From: Colimorpha sp045597845
GTDB taxonomy: Bacteria; Bacteroidota; Bacteroidia; Bacteroidales; P3
Direction of reading: 5' to 3'
Assembly (NCBI GenBank): GCA_045597845.1
Contig: JAZLKZ010000085.1
Coordinates: 1 to 64,000, forward strand
DNA: 64,000 nucleotides
A model generated the notes under the pieces. The model saw only the letters and a program-made list of their open reading frames with translations, made no database searches and was not told the origin of the DNA. The position numbers and the translations under genes were made by a program. Below are positions 33,726 to 42,436 of this stretch, in pieces. How positions within the stretch are numbered: the first letter of the stretch is position 1; the number at the start of each line of letters is the position of its first letter.

Positions 33726-34868
33726 TTAATTATTCCATACATTGTTATTATTAAAAGCCGACGCTACGGCGCAAAGCAAGACCTCTCGTTCGTTCTGCCA
33801 ACAAAGCTCTTTGGCCGCGGCATCAAATCGCGCATCTCTTTCCTGCGAAGGCATTTTTTGCCAATAATTAATGGTTTGACGCACAACTTCCGCCAACTGT
33901 TCACTTTCCAACTTTTCCTCCACCAGCTGCCCGATAGCATAGCGATTGACCACATTCCTTATTTCAGGGAAATCAGAAGCCAAAACAGGCACATGAGCAT
34001 GGATGAAGTCGCCAATGCGGTTGGGCAACGAATAGTAATAGTTAAGACCAAGATTTTCCATCACCACATAGCCCAACGACGCTTGTCGCGTGATGGACTT
34101 TAGCGACTGACACTCCACTCGGTTTTGGAATACGATGCGATCTTTCCAAGGTTTTTGAGACACGTAACACTTCAGCGAATCCAAAATATCACCATCGCCG
34201 ACAATCAAGAAACGATAACCTTCCAAGAACTCCATAGCGTCAACCATGGCGACAAGTCCCCTACCCTTGTTTACGGCTCCTTGGTAAAGAATAACAGGGA
34301 CTTCGGCGACATCAGTCGCTGAAACAGCATTCTCTTCGGCTTGATAAATGGGAAAATTGCGCACGACCTGCATTCTCACACCATAGCGAGAACGATAGTA
34401 TTCAGCAATACTCGGACATACCGTAACGGCAGCATCAACTTTGGGGAAAAGTTTACTCTCCAAAAACACCCAAAAGCGCTTCACCTTAGGGCGATGAACC
34501 AATTCGGGGACCTCCGGGAAAAGCTCGTGGGCATCGAGAAACAGCGGTTTGCGACGCAAGCGAGCCGCACAGTAGCATGCCAACAAAGTATCGGTATCGT
34601 TGGCATAGAAAAGGTCGGCGCCACTTCTTAAAAGTCGAAAGAAAAGACGGAGATTGTATTCGGCATAGAAAAGAAACGATCTGCGGAACAGCAATCGCAT
34701 ACGAACGGTTTCGTAATCACGGCTTAACGGGAGCGAATGAGGCAATTTTCGTCCTATGAGCGTCACCTCATAACCACCATCCGTCAAGGTTTTACAGGCT
34801 CGATGCACGCGTTGGTCGGTCACAATATCATTGATGACAGCCATTGCTATATGAGGTTTGTGCGTCAT
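33726..34868 (-). CDS. Glycosyltransferase, GT4 family
   Basis: 380 aa, start ATG 34868 (MTHKPHIAMAVINDIVTDQR); the frame is open further upstream but that part is not protein-like. Acceptor half with VTDQRVHRACKTLTDGGYEV and LFLDAHELFPEVPELV; donor half with VILYQGAVNKGRGL, FLIVGDGDIL and YYYSLPNRIGDFIHAHVPVL. Likely transfers a nucleotide-activated sugar in envelope glycan synthesis. Divergent from priA and followed closely by lepB. Confidence 0.85.
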   Translation of the reverse strand: MTHKPHIAMAVINDIVTDQRVHRACKTLTDGGYEVTLIGRKLPHSLPLSRDYETVRMRLLFRRSFLFYAEYNLRLFFRLLRSGADLFYANDTDTLLACYCAARLRRKPLFLDAHELFPEVPELVHRPKVKRFWVFLESKLFPKVDAAVTVCPSIAEYYRSRYGVRMQVVRNFPIYQAEENAVSATDVAEVPVILYQGAVNKGRGLVAMVDAMEFLEGYRFLIVGDGDILDSLKCYVSQKPWKDRIVFQNRVECQSLKSITRQASLGYVVMENLGLNYYYSLPNRIGDFIHAHVPVLASDFPEIRNVVNRYAIGQLVEEKLESEQLAEVVRQTINYWQKMPSQERDARFDAAAKELCWQNEREVLLCAVASAFNNNNVWNN

Positions 34869-35049
34869 GAAACCGATTGTTGTTGAATTGTTTATTCCAA
34901 AATTGTCCGTTATTGGGGGAAAGTGCCGAAAGGAGCAAAACACCCGAGTACAAAAAATCCATTTCCGCATTGAATCGCCTGTTCAAACCTCGATGTTTCA
35001 ACTCTTGGCCAATAACTAAAAATATATAACGCAATTCTTCTTTTTTTCG

Positions 35050-35057
35050 TATTTTTG
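35050..35057 (+). promoter_or_regulatory. -7 element for priA
   Basis: TATTTTTG matches TAnnTTTG, 22 bases before the priA ATG. Confidence 0.55.
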
Positions 35058-35079
35058 CAAACAATAAATCACCACAAGA

Positions 35080-37536
35080 ATGGAGACATTGTTTGTTGAC
35101 GTAATATTGCCGCTTCATCTGCGCGACACCTACACCTACCGAGTACCGCAAGAATACAACGATTCCGTGCAGGTAGGACAACGCGTTGTGGTGCAATTCG
35201 GCAGACAAAAACTCTATTCCGCCGTAATACGTCGCATTCACGACAAAGTGCCGGATTACAAGGTAAAATACATCCTCGCCATTCTCGACGAAACGCCAAT
35301 GATCGAGGAACGGCATTTGCAATTGTGGGAATGGATTGCCTCCTACTACATGTGCTATATCGGCGACGTTATGGCTATTGCGTTGCCCTCGGCATTTCGT
35401 CTGGCAAGCGAATCGGCATTGGCCATCCATCCTGATTTCACAGGTGAACTCACCGATCTTACACGCAACGAAATGCGCATAATAGAACTGCTTACGGAAA
35501 CACCCGTGATGACAGTCCAGAATATTGCACAAGTACTTGAAATAAAAACCATTATGCCACTCGTACATACCATGATAGAAAAACACATCATTGTAATGGA
35601 CGAAGACCTGCGAGAACGTTTCAAGCCTCGCAAAGTGCAGTGGATTTCGCTTGCGGAACAATACCAAGATGAAGCGGTAGCCAAAGAACTTTTCGACTCT
35701 TTGGAAAAGAGGAAAACAACTCAAAAACAATTAGATGTACTACTCAAGTTCATGCAGTTGTCGAACTTTGGCAAAGAGGCGATACTTAAAAAACAGCTGA
35801 CAGATTGCATAGATGGTCAGATGTCGAGCCTGAACACGCTCATCAAGAACGGAATACTGATACAAGAAGAACGTGTGGCGAGTCGTTTGGAGACCTACGA
35901 ACGCACCACCACCCCCGACACCATTGCCCTCAACGAAGAACAACAAAAAGCCTTTGAAGCTCTTTCGACAAACACCCAGTCGGTCAGTCTGCTCCACGGA
36001 GTGACCTCAAGTGGCAAGACCGAAGTGTATATCAAACTCATTCAAAAAACTTTGGGACAAGGCAAGCAGGTGCTGTTTCTGCTGCCCGAAATTGCGTTGA
36101 CGGCGCAGCTTATCAACAGATTGAGACGTTTCTTTGGCAATGAAGTTGGTGTATATCACTCCCGATTCTCACCAAGTCAAAGGGCGCAGGTTTGGCAACG
36201 TGCTCACAACCAAGATGGATACAAGATTCTGCTTGGAGCGCGCAGTGCTCTCTTCCTACCTTTCCACGACTTGGGTTTGGTGATTGTAGATGAAGAGCAT
36301 GACCCATCGTACAAACAATACGAACCTGCGCCACGCTACGGCGGACGCGACACAGCCATCTATCTCGCACATCTTTGGAACGCCAAGACCGTTCTCGGCT
36401 CCGCCACACCCAGCATCGAGAGCTATTTCAACGTCAAAAACGGGAAATACGGATTCGCCGAGATGAAGCACCGTTTCGGCGGCCTGCAGATGCCCGAGGT
36501 GCTTTGCGTTGACATGAAAGAAGCCACGAAAAAGAAAGAAGTCAACGGCTATTTCTCCAAATTTCTCATCGATCATATCCAAGAAGCACTCAACAATCAC
36601 GAACAAGTCATACTATTCCAAAACCGACGTGGGTTCTCGCCGCGGATTGAATGCAACGACTGCAACTGGACCCCGCAATGCGTAAACTGCGACGTGTCGC
36701 TGGTCTATCACAAAGCCACCAATAGTCTCCGCTGTCACTACTGCGGCTATTCCATCCCAGTCCCGACAGAATGTCCGCAATGCCATTCACGGCATCTTTC
36801 CATGAAAGGATTTGGAACAGAGCGTATTGAAGAAGACCTCAGCATTCATTTCCCCAACGCCAGAGTGGCTCGTATGGATTTCGACAGCACACGTCAGCAA
36901 AACCACTACACCGAGCTAATCAACGACTTTGAAGACAGAAAGATAGACATTCTCGTAGGCACGCAGATGGTCACCAAAGGACTGGACTTCGACAATGTGA
37001 GCGTGGTAGGCATACTTAGTGCCGACAACCTTATCTATTTCCCCGATTTCCGCGCTTTTGAACGTGCTTTCCAGCAGATGATGCAGGTGAGCGGTCGCGC
37101 AGGAAGACACGGTCACCAAGGCAAAGTCATCATACAGACCTACAATCCTTGGCACCAAGCCATCCGCAACGTCATCGACAACGACTATCAAGAGATGTAC
37201 AACAGTCAGGTGACGGAGCGGCGCGTGTTTCGATATCCACCCTACTACCGATTCATCGACATCACCCTTCGTCATAAAGACGAAGAACGCCTCAACGAAG
37301 GGGCGGCAACATTGGCAACGCAACTGCGCAGCGTATTCGGCAATCGAGTAATGGGTCCCGAATACCCAAGCATCAAACGGGTAAGAGGTCTTTATATAAA
37401 AAAGATAATGATTAGGTTCGAGCGCACCGAACCTGTTGCAGAAGCCAAAAACATCATTCTCGACATGGCGGACAAACTCACATTAGACAAGACTTTCGCT
37501 TCATTGTCAATTCATTTCGATGTAGATCCGCAGTAA
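35080..37536 (+). CDS. priA: Primosomal helicase PriA
   Basis: Restarts stalled replication forks. N-terminal 3'-DNA-binding and winged-helix parts (residues 1-270), then superfamily 2 helicase motifs GVTSSGKTEVY (Walker A), VDEEHDPSYKQ (DEEH box), GSATPSIES, zinc-binding cysteines between the helicase halves (CNDC, CVNC, CHYCG, CPQC) and VGTQMVTKGLDFDNVSVVG. C-terminal domain YPSIKRVRGLY. 818 aa, full length. Confidence 0.95.
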   Translation: METLFVDVILPLHLRDTYTYRVPQEYNDSVQVGQRVVVQFGRQKLYSAVIRRIHDKVPDYKVKYILAILDETPMIEERHLQLWEWIASYYMCYIGDVMAIALPSAFRLASESALAIHPDFTGELTDLTRNEMRIIELLTETPVMTVQNIAQVLEIKTIMPLVHTMIEKHIIVMDEDLRERFKPRKVQWISLAEQYQDEAVAKELFDSLEKRKTTQKQLDVLLKFMQLSNFGKEAILKKQLTDCIDGQMSSLNTLIKNGILIQEERVASRLETYERTTTPDTIALNEEQQKAFEALSTNTQSVSLLHGVTSSGKTEVYIKLIQKTLGQGKQVLFLLPEIALTAQLINRLRRFFGNEVGVYHSRFSPSQRAQVWQRAHNQDGYKILLGARSALFLPFHDLGLVIVDEEHDPSYKQYEPAPRYGGRDTAIYLAHLWNAKTVLGSATPSIESYFNVKNGKYGFAEMKHRFGGLQMPEVLCVDMKEATKKKEVNGYFSKFLIDHIQEALNNHEQVILFQNRRGFSPRIECNDCNWTPQCVNCDVSLVYHKATNSLRCHYCGYSIPVPTECPQCHSRHLSMKGFGTERIEEDLSIHFPNARVARMDFDSTRQQNHYTELINDFEDRKIDILVGTQMVTKGLDFDNVSVVGILSADNLIYFPDFRAFERAFQQMMQVSGRAGRHGHQGKVIIQTYNPWHQAIRNVIDNDYQEMYNSQVTERRVFRYPPYYRFIDITLRHKDEERLNEGAATLATQLRSVFGNRVMGPEYPSIKRVRGLYIKKIMIRFERTEPVAEAKNIILDMADKLTLDKTFASLSIHFDVDPQ

Positions 37537-37560
37537 TAGTCTATGAATAGTGAATCAGAA
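37537..37560 (+). repeat. Short AGTGA-type repeat after priA, plus orientation
   Basis: TATGAATAGTGAATCAG follows the priA stop on the plus strand; the same word follows stops of minus-strand genes on the minus strand. Confidence 0.45.
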
Positions 37561-37590
37561 ATACACTTATAAATCATAATACACAACTCC

Positions 37591-38388
37591 ATGAAGAAAT
37601 TATTATTACCTCTTTGCATCCTTGTCGCTTGCCTTTCGGCTTGCGGCCACAAAACCGAAACCACTGATTTGCAACAGTCCACATCCATCACTTGGATTCA
37701 AGACAACCCCGAAGCGACAATGCAACCTTTGAGTCTTTACCCAACTGTTCCCGATTCGTTGTGGAAGGCTTTGGGGCTGCAAGAAGGCGTACCTAATTCA
37801 ATGAGTTGCTGCCTGCTGCAAAGCGAAGGAAAGGACATCCTGATTGACGCGGGCTTGGGTGCTCCGTTCAGCCAACTGATTCCAAAACTCAAGGAATTGG
37901 AAGTCAATCCCGACTCACTCGAACTCATCTACATCACCCATCTCCATCCCGACCATATTGGAGGGCTGATGCACGAAGGCACTTGTCAGTTTCCCAATGC
38001 AAAACTCTATATCAACGAGTTGGAGTATGCTGCATGGACCGATTCCACTGCAGATTTGAACGTTCAAGTAATCAATACGCTGGACGCCTATCGCGACAAC
38101 ATTGTTTTATTTCACGCAGGAGATACCCTTGAAGGAGGCGTTGTTGCCATTGCCGCCTATGGTCACACTCCAGGACACACCATTTTCCAGAAAGACAGCA
38201 TCTTGGTTGTAGGAGACATCATTCACGGAGTCGCACTCCAGCTCGAGCATCCTGAATATTGCGCCGCCTACGACAAAGATCCCGAAACGGCCATCGCGTC
38301 ACGCATTCGAGTACTCGACTACGCCAAGCAAAACAATCTCATCCTCTACGGCATGCATTTCTCCGCCCCAGGATACATCAAATTCTAA
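37591..38388 (+). CDS. Metallo-beta-lactamase-fold lipoprotein
   Basis: 265 aa with lipoprotein signal LPLCILVACLSAC (cysteine about 18), so exported and membrane-anchored. Metal motif ITHLHPDHIGG (HxHxDH), later AYGHTPGHT and VGDIIHG and a final GMHFSAPGYIKF histidine. The arrangement resembles periplasmic MBL hydrolases related to quorum-quenching lactonases, but the substrate cannot be named. The first 60 residues are specific. A bidirectional terminator follows. Confidence 0.85.
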   Translation: MKKLLLPLCILVACLSACGHKTETTDLQQSTSITWIQDNPEATMQPLSLYPTVPDSLWKALGLQEGVPNSMSCCLLQSEGKDILIDAGLGAPFSQLIPKLKELEVNPDSLELIYITHLHPDHIGGLMHEGTCQFPNAKLYINELEYAAWTDSTADLNVQVINTLDAYRDNIVLFHAGDTLEGGVVAIAAYGHTPGHTIFQKDSILVVGDIIHGVALQLEHPEYCAAYDKDPETAIASRIRVLDYAKQNNLILYGMHFSAPGYIKF

Positions 38389-38411
38389 TGGCAGTTGTGG
38401 ATCAAACAAAG

Positions 38412-38435
38412 AAAGGGAGCCGTACGGCTCCCTTT
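38412..38435. terminator. Bidirectional intrinsic terminator
   Basis: Perfect palindrome AAAGGGAGCC/GGCTCCCTTT around GTAC, with T-rich sequence after it; shared by the convergent genes ending at 38388 (+) and 38457 (-). Confidence 0.85.
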
Positions 38436-38456
38436 TGTTATTTAACGTTACAAAGA

Positions 38457-39676
38457 CTATCGCACAAGCACCACTTTCTCCGCCGGCGCGTTGCCTACCT
38501 GAACGAAGAACACGCCAGTCTGGTTCTGAAGGATATCCTCGCTGTCGAGTCTCTTTTTCAGCAGTTGACGTCCCATCACGTCAAATACCCTCACCGTCTC
38601 GCCCATTGCGCCACAGATGCGGATGGTGTTGCCTGTCACCGTCAATGTGTAGCTCTTCTGTGCCGTTGCAATGCCTTCAGTGCTGTTCTCAAAATAGGCG
38701 GTGAAAGTGGAATCGGAATAGACTACAATGCTGCGGGGGTTCACCGTGTCGCCGTCCTGCCAATGAGAGAAACGACAAGATCCTACTGCCTCGGCAGTCA
38801 GTACTACGTTGTCGAGGTAGAGGAAAGTGCCGCCACCTTGCACCTGTCCCATTGAGACATCATTTGAGACACAAGTAACGGCGTAGCTGTTTCTGTCAAA
38901 TTCAGCCACAAATGTCGTGTCTTGCGTGAGAACGAAAGTGCGGGGATTGTCGGTATTGCCGTCGTTCCACTGCGTAAAGTGATAACCATAATTGGCTACA
39001 GCAGATATAATACTTGGGTTCACACATGCAGAAGTCAGCAACGAGACGCTACCCATTGTGTCGTTGTTACATAACAACGTCATATCAAATGGGGGAATGA
39101 GTTCTTCTAAATAGCTACGATATGCATACCACCTTGAATTATAGGAATTGAAGCTACCACAGGGAATTTGGACTTCCCGAATAGGACAACCATTAAAGGC
39201 GTATGGATCCACTGTAGGTGCCGTCGGATTGAGTGAATAAATTGTACGAAGACCGCTACAATTATAGAAAGCATCAAACCCGATGTAAGTCACGGATTTG
39301 CCGATGGTCACACTCGTAAGGCTGCTGCAGCCATAGAAAGTTTCATTCCCGATTGAGGTCACCGAATTGGGAATGGCCACGCTCGTGAGATGGTCGCAAA
39401 AGAAGAAGACATAATCCCCAATAGAAGTCACGGAATATGCCCCCCCCCATAACTGACCGTAGAAGGAATGGTCAAAGCCCCCGTAGGCATAGTATAACCC
39501 GACCAAGGATTGTCAGTCCTGCTGCCTGGGTAAGTAACTGCAACTGTATGAGGCGATGACGAGGATGTAATGTTATAGTACAGCGTCTGTCCCGAGGGCG
39601 CCACAGCGCTGAAATCGTACGCCCTGCTGACGAAACAGCAAGCCAACAAAACCGACAAAACAAGATATTTTTTCAT
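38457..39676 (-). pseudogene. BspA-type leucine-rich-repeat T9SS surface protein, frame broken at a G9 tract
   Basis: Read from 39676: signal peptide (KKYLVLSVLLACCFVSRA), an N-terminal segment to about residue 78, then the frame stops after a run of nine G (minus strand, 39440-39448). The following frame continues to 38457 with BspA-like repeats (LTSVAIPNSVTSIGNETF, LTSVTIGKSVTYIGFDAF), two InlB-like repeats (FTQWNDGNTDNPRTF, FSHWQDGDTVNPRSI) and a type A T9SS domain ending EKVVLVR. With ten or seven G the two parts join as YGGG(G)AYSVTSIGDY, as expected for this family. So either phase variation, a real mutation, or a sequencing error. Intact protein would be about 406 aa. Confidence 0.8.
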
Positions 39677-39756
39677 GGCTTAATGACTTTAAGATTTCTA
39701 CTCTATTGAATATCAGATAGCATTATCAATGCATTAACATAATTATTTTGCAATTG

Positions 39757-39764
39757 CAAATATA
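39757..39764 (-). promoter_or_regulatory. -7 element for the LRR surface protein
   Basis: Reverse strand TATATTTG, 80 bases before the ATG at 39676. Nothing else was seen in 39677-39877. Confidence 0.45.
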
Positions 39765-39877
39765 GTCAAAATATTTAACATATAATACATCAATCAATCA
39801 ATTCAACAATTAAAAATACTTGCACCAATTCACAAATTCGGTACATGATAATCCCTTGATTGTTTACCAGAACAGAA

Positions 39878-41068
39878 CTAATAAAGGAAATTGTTGTAGG
39901 GATAGCGGATGGCGTGGATGCGCTTGACTTCGTCGTACATCAATGTGCGGAGAGCGTCGATGTTGGTTTTTTGGGTTGAGGAGATGAAAATGGGCTTGTA
40001 GGAGGCGTTTTCCTTTGCCATCCACGACTGTTGGAGCATTTCCAGAGGCCAGTTAGCCTTGGTCATAGGAGTCAGGTCGTCCTCTTCTTTCTGAATATAG
40101 GTATATGCATCTATCTTGTTGAACACCATTATGGTGGGCTTGTCAACGGCGCCAATCTCCTCAAGGGTCTTGTTGACAGAGGCAATCTGTTCTTCGTAGT
40201 TGGGATGGGAAATATCCACCACATGCATCAGCACGTCGGCTTCGCAAACCTCGTCGAGGGTGGATTTGGACGACTCCACCAATCCATGAGGCAACTTGCG
40301 GATAAATCCTACTGTGTCAGTAAGCAAGAACGGAAGATTGTCGATCACCACCTTGCGCACCGTGGTGTCGAGTGTGGCGAAGAGTTTGTTCTCGGCAAAT
40401 ACATCGCTCTTGCTCAGCAAGTTGAGCAAGGTGGATTTCCCCACATTGGTATAGCCCACAAGCGCCACACGCACAAGCGATTCCCGATTCTTGCGTTGCA
40501 GCACTTTCTGTTTGTCAATAGCGGCGAGTTTCTGCTTGAGGAGTACGATTTTTTCGGTGATAAGACGGCGGTCGGTCTCAATCTGCGACTCACCTGGGCC
40601 GCGCATGCCAATACCACCTCTTTGACGCTCCAAGTGGGTCCACATACGAGTCAGACGTGGCAACATATACTGCAACTGAGCCAGTTCCACTTGCGTCTTG
40701 GCAATGGAAGTGCGGGCGCGCTTGGCAAAAATATCGAGAATGAGCGTGGTACGGTCGAGAATGCGACAATTGAAAGCACGTTCAAGGTTACGAAGCTGTG
40801 CAGGAGAGAGTTCGTCATCAAACACGACAAAGTCAGCGTCCAAAGCATTCTTGTACTCAATCACCTCCTCCAATTTTCCACTCCCGATATAAGTCTTTGT
40901 GTCGGGTCGGTCGAGTTTTTGGATAACCTGCTTGACAGCTACACCACCTGCTGTGTCCAAAAGAAAAGCCAACTCATTGAGACATTCTTGAGTATGTTCC
41001 ATGGTATCGTTGGAAGGGCACACAGAAACCAATATGGCTTTTTCGAGAACGGGAGCGGTGGAAATCAT
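39878..41068 (-). CDS. hflX: GTPase HflX (ribosome-associated)
   Basis: 396 aa. N-terminal HflX domain with DRPDTKTYIGSGKLEEV and ELSPAQLRNLE, glycine-rich GGIGMRGPGESQIETDRR linker, then G domain: G1 VGYTNVGKST, G3 TDTVGFI, G4 NKID. HflX splits stalled 70S/100S ribosomes after stress in other bacteria. Start at ATG 41068; a shorter start (MEHTQECL) is possible. The gap to the upstream gene is a repeat tract. Confidence 0.94.
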   Translation of the reverse strand: MISTAPVLEKAILVSVCPSNDTMEHTQECLNELAFLLDTAGGVAVKQVIQKLDRPDTKTYIGSGKLEEVIEYKNALDADFVVFDDELSPAQLRNLERAFNCRILDRTTLILDIFAKRARTSIAKTQVELAQLQYMLPRLTRMWTHLERQRGGIGMRGPGESQIETDRRLITEKIVLLKQKLAAIDKQKVLQRKNRESLVRVALVGYTNVGKSTLLNLLSKSDVFAENKLFATLDTTVRKVVIDNLPFLLTDTVGFIRKLPHGLVESSKSTLDEVCEADVLMHVVDISHPNYEEQIASVNKTLEEIGAVDKPTIMVFNKIDAYTYIQKEEDDLTPMTKANWPLEMLQQSWMAKENASYKPIFISSTQKTNIDALRTLMYDEVKRIHAIRYPYNNFLY

Positions 41069-41074
41069 GTCAAT

Positions 41075-41161
41075 GGAGGATGTTCAGATGTTTAGAGTTT
41101 CAGACGTTCAGATTCTGTATATCTGTAAATCCAAAAATCCGTATATCTATATTTTCACTAT
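41075..41161 (-). repeat. Intergenic word array between a glycosyltransferase and hflX
   Basis: On the reverse strand, in transcription order: GTGAATAGTGAA after the stop, then ACAGATATACAGA octads, then CTGAACGTCTGAAACTC and AACATCTGAACATC before the hflX start. Same order of word families as in other gaps. Confidence 0.75.
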
Positions 41162-42376
41162 TCACAGCGTTTTATCACGTTTAGGCTCAAGGCTTACTTT
41201 AGATGGTTTTAGCGTAGCATTGTGGAGAATTTCGTTGAGTTGTTTGCCGTATGCCTCCCAGCTGAAATGCTCATGCACATAGTCGAAAGCTTTCTCTGCT
41301 TGAACCTTGGCAGCCTCTTCGTCACGCAAGAGAGAGAGGATATGGTTTGCCAAAGTCTGCGGATCGTCACCTACCAAGATGTTATGCCCCGTAGTGCCAC
41401 CCAATGGATTGTTGGCGATAGGAGTTGTAACGCAGGGAATCTTCATCGCCATGGCTTCCAGGAGCTTGTTTTGCAAGCCAGAGCCTTCCTGCATAGGAGC
41501 GGCAAAAATGCGCGACTTGGTGTAACACTCGCGGATATCTTCCACCCAACCCGTCACCGTCACACGGTCGGAAGCGAGACCACGCACGCGTTTCTTGGGA
41601 CTTGCACCGGCAAGAAGCACTTTTGCCTTAGGCATCTCTTTCCAAACCAATGGCATAACCTGTTCTACAAGGTAGCATACCGCACTGATGTTGGGCTGAT
41701 ACTGCATATTGCCGCAGAACACCACGTCGTATTCCTTTGGGCAATCTACAGGCTTGTATTTCTCAAAATCAACACCATTGGGAACGATATGAATCTCCTC
41801 GTTCAAGCGGTGTGGGATGGCTTCACTATCGGGTTCGGAAATGATGGTGAGGGCGTCAAAAATCTTGAAAGCGTTGTACTCGGTAGAACGCAACATCTTA
41901 AATTCATAGTGCATGATATAGTGCCACAATCCTTTGGCAGACTGCATCCTACGTTCAGTATTCATTGAAAGTGCATCCTGAAAATCCATGACCTTGGGGA
42001 CAATGGAACGGCTAATCCACGGCATGGTACGCACCATCTGGCTGTAGATTACATCGGGTTGCACGCTCTTCTCGAACGACTTGTAGCCTTTGCGCGCAGC
42101 CTTGGAATCCCAGTAACCAATCTGTAACGACTTGGTGGAAAAGTAATTGCGGACAACATTCCACATTCCCGAAAACATTGGAGGACGCACGATGCGTATT
42201 TCCTTGCAGAAAGGTTGCAAGCATTCAATTTCTTCGGGTTTGACTTTAACGTGTGAAACGGCAAAGAGATAAATGTCGTTGTAGTGCGACAAAACTTTTA
42301 TCTGGTTAAAGGCACGCAGTTTGTCACCTTTGTCAAGAGGATATGGGAATCGTGGTAGAACTACAAGAACCTTCAT
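41162..42376 (-). CDS. Glycosyltransferase, GT4 family
   Basis: 404 aa. Begins KVLVVLPRFPYPLDKGDKLR, the glycine/lysine-rich N-loop; VIYSQMVRTMPW in the acceptor half; donor half VVFCGNMQYQPN, KVLLAGASPKKRVRGL and the motif FAAPMQEGSGLQNKLLEAMA, where E-G-S-G-L-Q-N-K-L-L-E is the E-x7-E-like nucleotide-sugar site. It resembles the sugar transferases of exopolysaccharide systems. Sits between parC and hflX, and may be cotranscribed with parC. Confidence 0.88.
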   Translation of the reverse strand: MKVLVVLPRFPYPLDKGDKLRAFNQIKVLSHYNDIYLFAVSHVKVKPEEIECLQPFCKEIRIVRPPMFSGMWNVVRNYFSTKSLQIGYWDSKAARKGYKSFEKSVQPDVIYSQMVRTMPWISRSIVPKVMDFQDALSMNTERRMQSAKGLWHYIMHYEFKMLRSTEYNAFKIFDALTIISEPDSEAIPHRLNEEIHIVPNGVDFEKYKPVDCPKEYDVVFCGNMQYQPNISAVCYLVEQVMPLVWKEMPKAKVLLAGASPKKRVRGLASDRVTVTGWVEDIRECYTKSRIFAAPMQEGSGLQNKLLEAMAMKIPCVTTPIANNPLGGTTGHNILVGDDPQTLANHILSLLRDEEAAKVQAEKAFDYVHEHFSWEAYGKQLNEILHNATLKPSKVSLEPKRDKTL

Positions 42377-42378
42377 TT

Positions 42379-42436
42379 TTTAATTGATAATTGATAATTG
42401 ATAATTGACAATGAGTTAAGATCTGGTCACAAATCA
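42379..42436 (-). repeat. Intergenic word array starting in the parC stop codon
   Basis: Reverse strand, in order: CCAGTGATTTGTGACC (containing the parC TGA), CTTAACTC, then four AATTATC-type heptads (CAATTATCAATTATCAATT) ending six bases before the next ATG. Confidence 0.8.

Noticed and set aside
34828..35730. 300-aa minus-strand frame across the priA start
   Set aside because: Opposes priA and the glycosyltransferase start; rich in C, H and F with no domain.
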